Shown here: positions 56,285 through 64,000 of the stretch, one piece after another
Layout: the number at the start of each line of letters is the position of its first letter
How positions within the stretch are numbered: position 1 is the first letter of the stretch
IMG/VR virus record: IMGVR_UViG_3300023223_001361
Span: 62,001-126,000 of that record
Strand: one strand, 5' to 3'
Origin: a virus
DNA length: 64,000 nt
Program-made: the position numbers and the translations under genes
The notes under the pieces: generated by a model
Seen by the model: the letters and a program-made list of their open reading frames with translations, nothing else
Told to the model about the DNA's origin: nothing
The model's database searches: none

Positions 56285-56755
56285 ATGTCTGCAAGTAATA
56301 TTATTCGTAATGGAGGTTGTGATCGCATAACACTTTTAGCTCTTGATGTTCGGAAAGATCCAGTCATTGGGGCTACAGTTACTCTAGCTTTAAGAGATAT
56401 TAAAACTGGAGAGTTCTGGGATGGCGTTGACTTTGTTCCTGGCTTTGCAAGTGTTACAATGGTAGAAACAAATGTAACCAATTGCCCTGGAGAATATCAT
56501 TATGATTTGGTAACTTCAGATAGAGAGATTTTATATAAAGCTGATGGAGTTGGAATAGCAAATGCCCCATTTCGAGGTTCTGCACAATTTGTCGATTGGA
56601 TTGGAGACATCATAATTACTAGAAAATACTCTCGGAACAGAGTTGTTTGCGATGGAGGAAGATATACTGTATTTGATGATGATGGAAATATTTTAGAAAC
56701 TGGTGATGCAACCATAATGGAAAGAAAACCAGATGGATTTCCAGATATTCCTTAA
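56285..56755 (+). CDS. virion-type protein
   Basis: 156 residues. IIRNGGCDRITLLALDVRKD and TVTLALRDIKTGEFWD recall Ig-like or carboxypeptidase-like beta domains. Likely structural. Confidence 0.63.
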   Translation: MSASNIIRNGGCDRITLLALDVRKDPVIGATVTLALRDIKTGEFWDGVDFVPGFASVTMVETNVTNCPGEYHYDLVTSDREILYKADGVGIANAPFRGSAQFVDWIGDIIITRKYSRNRVVCDGGRYTVFDDDGNILETGDATIMERKPDGFPDIP

Positions 56756-56767
56756 AGAGGATTAGTA

Positions 56768-57031
56768 ATGCAAAATAAACATAAGATTTTTTTTGAAAAA
56801 CTTGCTGCTTTATGTGCTGAGTTTGAAGTTTCTCATCTAGGTTCTGAGAGCAGTGGAACAACTTTTGATATGCGTTTTCGAGATTATGATGAATATTATA
56901 ATATTGACTATGTAGATAATTGGGTTGGGAACGAAGAAGGTTTAACAGTATCTTGTTGGAATCGAGAGCAAGAAGATTTTGGCATGAAAAAGGTTGTTAG
57001 AAAGAAAAAAATCAAAACCTCCAAGGAGTAA
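56768..57031 (+). CDS. small hypothetical protein
   Basis: 87 residues, aromatic/acidic centre (RFRDYDEYYNIDYVDNW) and basic tail. Unknown; expressed with virion genes. Confidence 0.55.
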   Translation: MQNKHKIFFEKLAALCAEFEVSHLGSESSGTTFDMRFRDYDEYYNIDYVDNWVGNEEGLTVSCWNREQEDFGMKKVVRKKKIKTSKE

Positions 57032-57034
57032 TAA

Positions 57035-57508
57035 ATGTCTTGTTCGTGGTTTTTGCTTAAACCTAGACATGAAATAGTTAAAGAGATTCAAGTTGTTGGG
57101 AATATTATTGTAGAAATTGAGCAAGAAGATTTTGTAGCTAGTGGCACCCAAACTGAAGAAATTGATGTAACTGTTGAGTCAGAAGAGTTTACAGCCACAG
57201 TAGATACAGATAAAAAAGATGTTATATTAGACACAGAGGAATTTTTTGTAACCATAGATGGTAGGGTAATATTTAAGGTGGCACAACCTGCAAGTTTTAT
57301 TTTTCGAGAAATCCCTTCTGGTATTATTAATGATGTTAATACTGTATTTACTTTAGCAAATATTCCTCAAACAAATACCGAAATTATAGTTTTGAATGGA
57401 TTAGTGATGAAAGATGTCAATGACTATACAATTTTCAACGATACAATAACTTTTGTCGTTCCTCCAAGTTCAGGAGACAGCTTATTCGTAAATTATATAA
57501 AGGCATAA
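57035..57508 (+). CDS. virion-type protein, shares module with reverse-strand gene
   Basis: 157 residues. Residues 1-80: three short FVASGT/FTATVD/FFVTID strands in a repetitive pattern. Residues 85-157: IPSGIINDVNTVFTLANIPQ then TITFVVPPSSGDSLFVNY, the same module as residues 33-100 of the protein at 26769. The N-terminal EEF-x-(A/V)-T repeat suggests a fibrous stalk. Confidence 0.7.
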   Translation: MSCSWFLLKPRHEIVKEIQVVGNIIVEIEQEDFVASGTQTEEIDVTVESEEFTATVDTDKKDVILDTEEFFVTIDGRVIFKVAQPASFIFREIPSGIINDVNTVFTLANIPQTNTEIIVLNGLVMKDVNDYTIFNDTITFVVPPSSGDSLFVNYIKA

Positions 57509-57509
57509 A

Positions 57510-57881
57510 ATGGCTCGAAAGAAAATTGACTTAAAAATTTATCGTGGTGATGATCAATGTTTTACTTTTCGTATGAAAAATGATATTGGTGCCCCATTAG
57601 ATTTATCTCAATATACAGCTTTTGCTGCTCATATCAAAAAAGACAAAAACCAAACGGTTGTTATTGCTGAGTTCACATTTGATGCAGCGAATTCAGATCT
57701 AGACAATGGGATTATAATCCTCACAATGGATGCTGACGATACTTTGTTACTTCCTAGAGTTTCCTGGTATGATTTTCAATTTCAAAATGCAGATGGCAAA
57801 ATAACAACTCCTTTCTTTGGGAATGTTCTAGTGGAACGTGATGTATCCCAACCTCCCCCATTTGCACCTGGAACACCCTAA
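57510..57881 (+). CDS. baseplate/fibre-associated protein
   Basis: 123 residues. KIYRGDDQCFTFRMKNDIG, a run of beta strands and VSWYDFQFQNADGKI resemble the N-terminal domain of phage baseplate-upper or fibre-attachment proteins. Ends with a Pro-rich tail. Confidence 0.66.
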   Translation: MARKKIDLKIYRGDDQCFTFRMKNDIGAPLDLSQYTAFAAHIKKDKNQTVVIAEFTFDAANSDLDNGIIILTMDADDTLLLPRVSWYDFQFQNADGKITTPFFGNVLVERDVSQPPPFAPGTP

Positions 57882-57912
57882 TATCACTAATAAATATAGT
57901 CATTTAGATAAC

Positions 57913-57941
57913 TTGACATAATGTATTGTTTATGGTATGAT
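57913..57941 (+). promoter_or_regulatory. sigma70 consensus promoter
   Basis: TTGACA at 57913-57918, 17 bp, TATGAT at 57936-57941. Transcript start near 57948, immediately upstream of an inverted-repeat-rich leader. Confidence 0.85.
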
Positions 57942-57950
57942 AATAATCAT

Positions 57951-58022
57951 GGACTAGATTGTGGCCGTGGTGTGGAACCGCATTAAAATATCAAGACACA
58001 GCACCACATTGATTGTCTAGCC
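57951..58022 (+). ncRNA. structured leader or small RNA candidate
   Basis: About 72 nt that begins GGACTAGA and ends TCTAGCC, which pair end to end with one bulge. Interior GTGGTG can pair with CACCAC. Followed by CCTTTCTTTATT and the gene at 58051. Could be an attenuator-type leader or a small RNA. No tRNA T-loop or anticodon arm is seen. Confidence 0.4.
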
Positions 58023-58050
58023 TTTCTTTATTCGAATTATTGGGAATATT

Positions 58051-59169
58051 ATGAAAAGAAAACGTAGGAAACGTTTTTCATTTGAATCTATTGAACCCGC
58101 CTGGGACTCTTCTGTTGATGAAGAGAAAAAACAAATTCAATTAACTAATATTTTAAATTGGTATAATACAAATTATGATAGAAAGAAAAGTATGAAGTGG
58201 TTTCTGGATTGTATGGAAAAGAGAGCCATTCCCAAAGAAACAATTAAACATGTTAGATGTGTTCCTGATACCTATATTCCCGGCACTTTAGGTGCTGTTT
58301 CTCGTCTTATATTAAATGAATCTGAAAATTTACCCAAAGCTTGTGAAGTTTATCTTGATAAGACGATAAAAAAACTTGCTGAAAAAGGCAAAGTTGTTTA
58401 TCTCGAAAAGAAACAGAAAGCGAAGATTCCTAAAAAATCTGTTCAAGATATGATGCAGGAGAAGCTTATTAAATATCTTGGGCATGTTGATGAGAATATT
58501 GATAAGTTTGTAGAAAATGAGTGCCGTTCGAATTTCTCTTTAGATGAATGGTTAAAGAGTCATGATATTAAACCAATTCATGCAAAAAAGATCGGAGAAT
58601 ACTTTAAACCTTTACAAGAAGAATTGGAACTTGCTTTATCTGGCAAAGATGAACAGTTGACAGAAGGATATTCTCATTTCAAAAAAGTTGAATTAAAAAG
58701 ATTGAAAGCTTTTATGGATAATATCGTAAAAGTTAGTTCTGAATATCATCAAGATAAGTTATCTAAAAAGCGCCGAGTTCGAGTTCATAAAACTAAAATT
58801 CCTTCACAGCTTATTACAAAACTTCAGTATTTGGATAGGAGTGAGGAAGTTGGTGGTTTGACTAGTGAGAGTCCTCGGAAGATTATTGGTGCCAACCAGA
58901 TGTGGGTTTACAATACAAAATATAAAATTTTGGGTGTCTATTATTCAGCCGATGAAGATGGATTTTCTGTAAAGGGGACAACACTTCAGAATTTCGATGA
59001 AGAAAAGTCTAAAGGAAAAAGACTTCGAAAACCGAATGATATTGTTCCCCAGATTAAAAATATGGGGAAGGTTTCTTTACGAAATATTTTATCGCAATTA
59101 CAAACGAAAGAAATTAATTTGACAGGAAGGATCAATAAAGATATAATTCTTTTAAGAATATTAAAGTAA
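58051..59169 (+). CDS. conserved T4-like phage protein
   Basis: 372 residues, basic start MKRKRRKRFSFES. The segment IGANQMWVYNTKYKILGVYY and FSVKGTTLQNFDEEKS near 285-325 is recognisable from T4-like cyanophages; function unknown. Highly helical middle. Own promoter at 57913. Confidence 0.72.
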   Translation: MKRKRRKRFSFESIEPAWDSSVDEEKKQIQLTNILNWYNTNYDRKKSMKWFLDCMEKRAIPKETIKHVRCVPDTYIPGTLGAVSRLILNESENLPKACEVYLDKTIKKLAEKGKVVYLEKKQKAKIPKKSVQDMMQEKLIKYLGHVDENIDKFVENECRSNFSLDEWLKSHDIKPIHAKKIGEYFKPLQEELELALSGKDEQLTEGYSHFKKVELKRLKAFMDNIVKVSSEYHQDKLSKKRRVRVHKTKIPSQLITKLQYLDRSEEVGGLTSESPRKIIGANQMWVYNTKYKILGVYYSADEDGFSVKGTTLQNFDEEKSKGKRLRKPNDIVPQIKNMGKVSLRNILSQLQTKEINLTGRINKDIILLRILK

Positions 59170-59185
59170 ATAATGGGAAAATGTG

Positions 59186-59791
59186 ATGAAATATGAACTT
59201 TTGTCAAATGATACAATCCGAGAGTCTGGTAAAACTTTATATAGGATTCGCTGCATAAAAAGTTTTTATTATGTTCTGGGTGGAATAAGTCTATTGAGGC
59301 GTTCTGGAGATTTAGGAGGCTACATAGAAAAAGAATACAATCTATCTCAACTTGGAAATTGTTGGATTTTTCAAAATGCTAAGGTTTTTGATGATGCTGG
59401 GGTTCGGGGTAATGCTCTGATTTGCCACTGTGCTAAGGTTTTTAATGATGCTTGGGTTCGGGATAATGCTATAGTAGAACGTAATGCTCAGATTTGTGGT
59501 AGTGCTTTGATATGTCTAGATTGTCGAATATCCAACTCTATGAAAATAGATTCAGGATGTTGGGATGGTACATCCGAATCAACACCTAAAGAAGACTCTA
59601 TCACAGAAACTAATCACCTAATAGATATTAAACCTGCTTTAAAAGTATTGAATAATCCAGATTTAGAACTAATGATTTTCGAGGAGTATAATAAAACTGC
59701 TCCCGAAGATTTATCTCCGTGGATAAAAGGATTAATTAGCCCGGAATCAGCAAAGAAAGTTTTACAATTTATAAAGATTTATCATTTATGA
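59186..59791 (+). CDS. beta-helix (hexapeptide-type) protein with C-terminal extension
   Basis: 202 residues from ATG 59186. LRRSGDLGGYIEKEYNLSQLG then repeats with NA-x-V/I-x-x-x-A pattern (FQNAKVFDDAGVRGNALICH), a left-handed beta helix found in many phage proteins. Residues 135-202 are an unrelated helical extension. A 45-nt DNA duplication (GCTAAGGTTTTTGATGATGC type) is visible at 59382 and 59433. Role unknown. Confidence 0.65.
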   Translation: MKYELLSNDTIRESGKTLYRIRCIKSFYYVLGGISLLRRSGDLGGYIEKEYNLSQLGNCWIFQNAKVFDDAGVRGNALICHCAKVFNDAWVRDNAIVERNAQICGSALICLDCRISNSMKIDSGCWDGTSESTPKEDSITETNHLIDIKPALKVLNNPDLELMIFEEYNKTAPEDLSPWIKGLISPESAKKVLQFIKIYHL

Positions 59792-59809
59792 AGTTATAGG
59801 AAATTAATT

Positions 59810-60106
59810 ATGCCTTATATTAAACAAGAAACAAGATATTTATTTGATGAAATGGTTGATGGTTTAGCTAAGGTTATATTTACTGAATCTGATAGAGAGC
59901 TAGGCTCACCTGCTGGCAATTTAAATTATATAATTACAACTTTACTTGATAAAACTTATTCCCAGTGGAACGATAATTATACATACTTTAATGAGAAGGT
60001 TGGTATTTTGGAATGTGCGAAACTTGAGCTTTATCGTCGTCGCATTGCTCCTTATGAAGATGAAAAAATTGAATTGAATGGTGATGTCTTTCCAGAGAAG
60101 AAATAA
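59810..60106 (+). CDS. conserved small phage protein (DUF6899-like)
   Basis: 98 residues. MPYIKQETRYLFDEM start, GNLNYIITTLL, then NEKVGILECAKLELYRRRIA and PYEDEKIELNGDV match a conserved phage family I recall as DUF6899; function unknown. Confidence 0.75.
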   Translation: MPYIKQETRYLFDEMVDGLAKVIFTESDRELGSPAGNLNYIITTLLDKTYSQWNDNYTYFNEKVGILECAKLELYRRRIAPYEDEKIELNGDVFPEKK

Positions 60107-61596
60107 TGAAATCTATATTCTTTGATCTTGAAACTACTGATCTCAATCCTTGTGGTCAGATTATAAACTTTTCCTTTATGACTGTTGATGAAAACTGGAA
60201 TGTTGAGAGTGAACATAATGGTTCAATTCATATTTCACGTTTGCAGTTACCTAATCCTTATGCTATCTTAGCAAATCGAGTTAATGTTGTTGAGCACCAA
60301 AGAGCTGGCTATTCCTCAGAAGCGGAAGCTATGCCTGGAATTCGTAAGTATATTCAAAGTGTGATTGATACTTCCAGAGAATCTGTGAATTTAATTGGAT
60401 TTAACTCAAATCGTTTTGATGTTCCTTTTCTTAGAACGAGCATGATACGAAATGGTGTCAATCCTTATTTTGGTCGATCTCTTATCTATAAAGATGTTCT
60501 TCATGTTGCACAAAAACTTGCTCTCATTGATTCTAATTTTCTGGATATGGTTGCTACTGGAGAAGTTACTACTGAAGGTAATCGTGAATTTAGTTTACGA
60601 CTTTTTCATCTTAGTAAAATTTTCTTTGGCGAAACTCAAATTCATGAATCTTCTGATGATGTTCGTTTGACGATTATGCTTGCTCAACTTTTCGCAGAAG
60701 AGTATGATCTCGATATAAGAATTTGGGATTCATATGAAGCATCAAATTTTAATTCTGCGTTAATTAAAGAGTTTCCGGCATTTGATGCTAAACATCATAG
60801 AGATAGTACTGATAAATTTGCTAGAGAAACATTGATACATTATCAAAGTGATAAGAAGTATTCTTTATGGATTAGTTTAGAAAGATTAAAAGAATTGAAG
60901 AATAGACAGGATGAACTTAAAGAAGAGCTCGGGGAAAAACTTTTTTTGGATTCTATTGATACTATTACTAGGGATGATGTGAAAAATTGTGTCTTATGGT
61001 TTAACAAAAATTCAAGTTCTTTTTATGTAAGTTCGGATATTCCGCTTCAGTATATCAGTGAAGAGGATGAAAATTTAGTAAAAAATGCCAAAAGTATCGT
61101 TGATGATTGGGATATAACAGTTAAGAATTATTGGCCCAATAGGAATTGTGATATAGAATGTTTTATTTATAATCTTTCTTTTAATGGTATGGATGCATTA
61201 GCTGAAGCTATACATGATAATGATTTAGGATATCTTGAAAGATTAGATGAAGATTATGCTAATATTCTTTATAAAAGACATGTTATGAATAGTTTTTCAA
61301 ATCCAAATCATGATTCAGTCAAAAAGGCATTGAATGGATATGCATTATATCGTTATGGTGGAAGGATGAAAACTTCTAAGATTGATACTGAGAGTGTATT
61401 TGATGAAGGTATATATAATCCAAGTTTTCATGCAACATATAATGAATTGGTTGATATTATAGATGGGAAACTTTCTACTCCTGGTGTTACCATTGAAGAT
61501 GCTCTTTTATTGGAATCTCTCAAGAAATTTTATGATGAAAGTCCAATGTCTGCCGGTGGAGTTGATAAAGTTCATCAAATTAAAAAGGATGTCTGA
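60106..61596 (+). CDS. DnaQ/ExoI-like 3'-5' exonuclease
   Basis: 496 residues. FFDLETTDLNP (catalytic Asp7, Glu9), a IGFNSNRFDVPFLR segment near 97-110 (motif ExoII), and a later SSDDVRLTIML near 180 (Exo III Asp). The order and the long C-terminal region resemble exodeoxyribonuclease I. Likely degrades ssDNA 3'-5' in recombination or host DNA breakdown. C-terminal half unlike known domains to my eye. Confidence 0.82.
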   Translation: MKSIFFDLETTDLNPCGQIINFSFMTVDENWNVESEHNGSIHISRLQLPNPYAILANRVNVVEHQRAGYSSEAEAMPGIRKYIQSVIDTSRESVNLIGFNSNRFDVPFLRTSMIRNGVNPYFGRSLIYKDVLHVAQKLALIDSNFLDMVATGEVTTEGNREFSLRLFHLSKIFFGETQIHESSDDVRLTIMLAQLFAEEYDLDIRIWDSYEASNFNSALIKEFPAFDAKHHRDSTDKFARETLIHYQSDKKYSLWISLERLKELKNRQDELKEELGEKLFLDSIDTITRDDVKNCVLWFNKNSSSFYVSSDIPLQYISEEDENLVKNAKSIVDDWDITVKNYWPNRNCDIECFIYNLSFNGMDALAEAIHDNDLGYLERLDEDYANILYKRHVMNSFSNPNHDSVKKALNGYALYRYGGRMKTSKIDTESVFDEGIYNPSFHATYNELVDIIDGKLSTPGVTIEDALLLESLKKFYDESPMSAGGVDKVHQIKKDV

Positions 61597-61703
61597 TGAT
61601 AAAGGCTGAATTACATACTCCAGAAATTTTAGAAAAGTTTGGAAGATTAGAAGATAAAAAGTATCTTGTTATCTTGGATTTGTTTAATAGAATATCGAAA
61701 TGA
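61596..61703 (+). CDS. possible 35-residue peptide
   Basis: ATG within the previous stop (TGATG), stop overlaps the next start by 4 bases; helical peptide. The tight packing supports coding. Confidence 0.45.
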   Translation: MIKAELHTPEILEKFGRLEDKKYLVILDLFNRISK

Positions 61704-62308
61704 ACATTTGGTTTACAGGGGATACACACTTCTCACATGGGAACGTGATAAAGTATTGTGGTAGACCATTCGATGATGCTCATCATATGAATAAGGTTAT
61801 GATTGAAAATTGGAACGCAGTTGTTAGACCTGAAGATCACATTTATCATTTGGGAGATGTTGGTTTTTGCGGACCAGAGAAACTTAATACAATTCTTGAT
61901 AGGTTGAATGGTAAAAAGTTTTTGATTATTGGAAACCATGATAATCGTTCTTTGAAGTCTGAACAATTTAGAAACCATTTTGAATGGATAAAAGAAGTTG
62001 CTCATATAACTTTACAGGATAAGGTCGATACTTTTAGAATGACTTTGTGCCATTATGCTATGAGAACTTGGTATAGGTCCTGTCGAGGAAGTTGGATGCT
62101 TTATGGTCATTCGCATAATAAGTTACCAGATGATCCAAATCTTTTATCAATAGATGTTGGAGTAGATTGCCATAATTTCACTCCTATCTCTATTCAGAAA
62201 GTGAAGAAAATTATGGAAAAGAAAAAAGGTTGTGGGGAAACCGAAGACTGCCGCGCTCGTAGACTACGAGAGGGAAGAGTTTTTCCTTTGAGAGAGAAAA
62301 GAAATTGA
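61700..62308 (+). CDS. metallophosphoesterase
   Basis: 202 residues. GDTHFSH (7-13), HLGDVGF, IIGNHDN, LCHYAMRTW and LYGHSHN are the five calcineurin-type metal-binding motifs. Small single-domain phage members of this family are known; the exact substrate (nucleotide or nucleic acid phosphate) cannot be stated. Cys/Arg-rich C-terminal tail (KKGCGETEDCRARRLR). Confidence 0.85.
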   Translation: MNIWFTGDTHFSHGNVIKYCGRPFDDAHHMNKVMIENWNAVVRPEDHIYHLGDVGFCGPEKLNTILDRLNGKKFLIIGNHDNRSLKSEQFRNHFEWIKEVAHITLQDKVDTFRMTLCHYAMRTWYRSCRGSWMLYGHSHNKLPDDPNLLSIDVGVDCHNFTPISIQKVKKIMEKKKGCGETEDCRARRLREGRVFPLREKRN

Positions 62309-63186
62309 TATTTGTAGATTATAATCAGGTACTCATTAGTAGTATTATGAGTCAGATAAATTCAAATCCCAATGCTGAATTGAACGAGGATTTGATTCGC
62401 CATATGGTTTTGTCTAGTATATTATTTTATAAAAAACGTTTCGGTAAATTATATGGTGAAATGATATTTTGTGCTGATAGTAAAAAGTATTGGCGAAAAG
62501 ATGTTTTTAAATACTATAAAGCTTCTCGTAAAAAGAATCGAGAAAGATCTGGTTTTGATTGGGTGACTATATTTGATACTTTAGATAAGATGAAGTTAGA
62601 GTTGAGAAAAAACTTTCCTTATAAGATGATTGAGGTTGAAGGTGCTGAAGCAGATGACATCATAGGAGTTTTGGTGAAAGCTTCTCAGTCAGAAATACCA
62701 AGAACTAAAGTTTTAATACTTTCTTCTGATAGAGATTTTATGCAATTGCAAAGATTTGATAATGTTTTTCAGTATTCTCCAATTGCTAAAAAAATGCTTC
62801 ACACTAGCGACCCAATTGGGTATTGTTACAGTCATATAATGAGCGGGGATGCAGGAGATGGAGTACCAAATATTCTTTCTCCTGATGATGTCTTTATTGT
62901 GGATGGTGAAAGACAAAAACAATGTGGACCTAAGAAGGTCGAAAAGTGGATGAAAATTATTAATGAAGATGGAGTTGAAGATTTTTTGAAAACGCAAAGT
63001 GAAGCGTTTCGAAAAAACTGGTTTCGTAATAAACAGCTTGTTGATTTGAAACATACTCCAGAACATATAGAAATTTCTATTCTTGAAGAATATGATAAGG
63101 AACCAGAAGGCGCAAGACGTAAATTGTTAAACTACTTCATCAAGAACAAGTTACGAAATTTGATGGAGTCTATGAGCGAGTTCTAA
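62305..63186 (+). CDS. rnh: T4-type RNase H (5'-3' exonuclease)
   Basis: 293 residues, TTG start at a TTGA junction. FEN/5'-nuclease motifs: FVDYNQ with the first Asp, EGAEADDIIGVL, LSSDRDFMQL and SGDAGDGVPNI, all metal-binding. Close in length to T4 RNase H (305). It removes RNA primers and processes Okazaki fragments with the helicase-primase set. Confidence 0.9.
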   Translation: MIFVDYNQVLISSIMSQINSNPNAELNEDLIRHMVLSSILFYKKRFGKLYGEMIFCADSKKYWRKDVFKYYKASRKKNRERSGFDWVTIFDTLDKMKLELRKNFPYKMIEVEGAEADDIIGVLVKASQSEIPRTKVLILSSDRDFMQLQRFDNVFQYSPIAKKMLHTSDPIGYCYSHIMSGDAGDGVPNILSPDDVFIVDGERQKQCGPKKVEKWMKIINEDGVEDFLKTQSEAFRKNWFRNKQLVDLKHTPEHIEISILEEYDKEPEGARRKLLNYFIKNKLRNLMESMSEF

Positions 63187-63513
63187 ATGTCTATAGATTA
63201 CGAGAAGATTATTTTTGAATATGAAAAACAAACAGATGATTTTGGTTTCACGGAAGTTTCAGAGGATACTTTTGAAGAAGCTGTTGATGAAGCTGTTGAT
63301 GAAGCTGTGATGCAAACACAACAAGTATCTTTGGAACATGCACAAGAGCAACTTGTTGCTGTTGAAAAATTGATTTTACCTTTCTTAATAAAGCTTATGA
63401 ACGCAAAAGAAGTTTATATCAAATGGCCCCACGAAGTTCGGGAGCCTGTTATCCGAGCACAGATAGAAAAGATATTAGCTATAACTAGGCACGGGCATGG
63501 TACTAATGAATAA
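63187..63513 (+). CDS. conserved T4-like phage protein
   Basis: 108 residues. The C-terminal half LEHAQEQLVAVEKLILPFLI..YIKWPHEVREPVIRAQIEKILAITR matches a small conserved phage family of unknown function. The N-terminal part holds an acidic AVDE repeat from a 12-bp tandem duplication (63278-63312). Confidence 0.7.
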   Translation: MSIDYEKIIFEYEKQTDDFGFTEVSEDTFEEAVDEAVDEAVMQTQQVSLEHAQEQLVAVEKLILPFLIKLMNAKEVYIKWPHEVREPVIRAQIEKILAITRHGHGTNE

Positions 63514-64000
63514 GATAGTTGGGAAGGGTTATACTTTTGATGATTTGACACTTGTGCCTTGCCTTACTAATGTGGGTAGTAGACTTGAAACAGATTTTTC
63601 AACTCAGTTAACGAAAGATACTGTTTTGAGTATCCCTATTATCAACTCTCCAATGGATAGTGTTATCTCTTTTGAATTAGCTGATATTCTTGATGGATAT
63701 GGAACATACCCAATTTTCAGTCGAGGGTTGGATATAGAACATTACAAGAAGATTAGGGACAATACTTCTCATTATCGTGGAGTTGTTGTTTCTCTTGGCA
63801 TCAATAATATGGATTTTGTTAAAGAGGTAGTTGATTTAGGATTTGATCGGATTTTATTTGATGTTGCAAATGGTCATACTAAAATGATGGAAAAAGCAAT
63901 TGCCAAAACTAAAAAATACAATGATAAAGTTGAAATCATTGCTGGAAATGTATGTACTGGTCTAGGTTATTATGATTTAGCTAACTGGGGTGCTGATTGT
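63506..64000 (+). CDS. IMP dehydrogenase/GMP reductase family protein (3' truncated)
   Basis: First 165 residues of a TIM-barrel purine oxidoreductase, cut by the right edge. TFDDLTLVP, INSPMDSV, FDVANGHT and IIAGNVCTG match the family's FDDVLLVP, AAMDTV, D-x-A-x-GH and GNV elements. The catalytic Cys loop and the flap that separate IMPDH from GMP reductase lie beyond the window; DVANGH is slightly more GMPR-like. Either would alter the guanine nucleotide pool. Confidence 0.85.
   Translation, partial: MNKIVGKGYTFDDLTLVPCLTNVGSRLETDFSTQLTKDTVLSIPIINSPMDSVISFELADILDGYGTYPIFSRGLDIEHYKKIRDNTSHYRGVVVSLGINNMDFVKEVVDLGFDRILFDVANGHTKMMEKAIAKTKKYNDKVEIIAGNVCTGLGYYDLANWGADC

Noticed and set aside
57951-58022. 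A tRNA gene
   Set aside because: The ends pair, but there is no T-loop, D-loop or anticodon arm pattern.

Overview
The window is a segment of a large, AT-rich tailed-phage genome of the T4-like supergroup. The evidence is a dispersed T4-type replication and recombination set: a UvsX/RecA recombinase (1990-3039), a gp41/DnaB-type helicase (3592-4974), a gp61-type primase (43339-44379), an ExoI/DnaQ-like exonuclease (60106-61596) and a T4-type RNase H (62305-63186). Three perfect TATAAATA late-promoter boxes and many short genes with overlapping stop/start codons agree with this. Lipoproteins, including a probable outer-membrane spanin, point to a Gram-negative host. No terminase, portal, capsid, tail-tube or DNA polymerase gene lies in the window, so both ends cut through the genome; the first and last genes are partial.

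Layout. 1-5 kb: two DNA methyltransferases, recombinase, helicase. 5-13 kb: a cassette of enzymes (ligase-like nucleotidyltransferase, two pol-beta-type nucleotidyltransferases, ParB-like protein, NMNAT-like adenylyltransferase) of which most begin with an N-terminal tag of the form MK-S/T-F-x-x-F-x-x-E. That tag resembles the T4 capsid-targeting sequence removed by the prohead protease. A tagged P-loop kinase sits apart at 46.6 kb. 13.2-16 kb: conserved T4-like genes of unknown role. 16-18.8 kb: one 885-residue exported Cys/Asp-rich protein with its own consensus promoter and terminator, a moron-like unit. 18.8-26.5 kb: many small accessory genes, a dCMP deaminase, a HAD phosphatase, and a cluster of paralogues sharing the N-terminal tag MIDELIKKAREKGYI. 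26.5-27.4 kb: a reverse-strand pair of virion-like genes behind a late promoter.

27.4-29.35 kb is a non-coding-rich regulatory island. It holds a 21-bp triplicate repeat, a family of GAATATTC-centred palindromes, a perfect alternating triple inverted repeat, and two small reverse-strand transcription units, each with a sigma70-like promoter and intrinsic terminator, facing a divergent forward promoter. 29.35-40.4 kb carries very small early-type genes, many behind a recurring promoter-like motif (CTAAAG, 18-19 bp, GATA), plus a secreted metzincin protease. 40.4-42 kb holds a spanin-like pair and a thermonuclease. 43-50 kb is nucleotide and DNA metabolism: primase, ThyX, adenosylcobalamin-dependent ribonucleotide reductase, RuvC-like nuclease. 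50.2-57.9 kb is a run of beta-rich virion/fibre-type genes. 58-64 kb returns to conserved T4-like genes, nucleases and a partial IMP dehydrogenase/GMP reductase.

How the parts fit (inference): dCMP deaminase, ThyX, ribonucleotide reductase and the IMPDH/GMPR homologue would supply nucleotides for the T4-like replisome. The tagged enzymes could be packaged with DNA and act on host nucleic acids or nucleotides at the start of infection. The exported proteins would act on or outside the host envelope.
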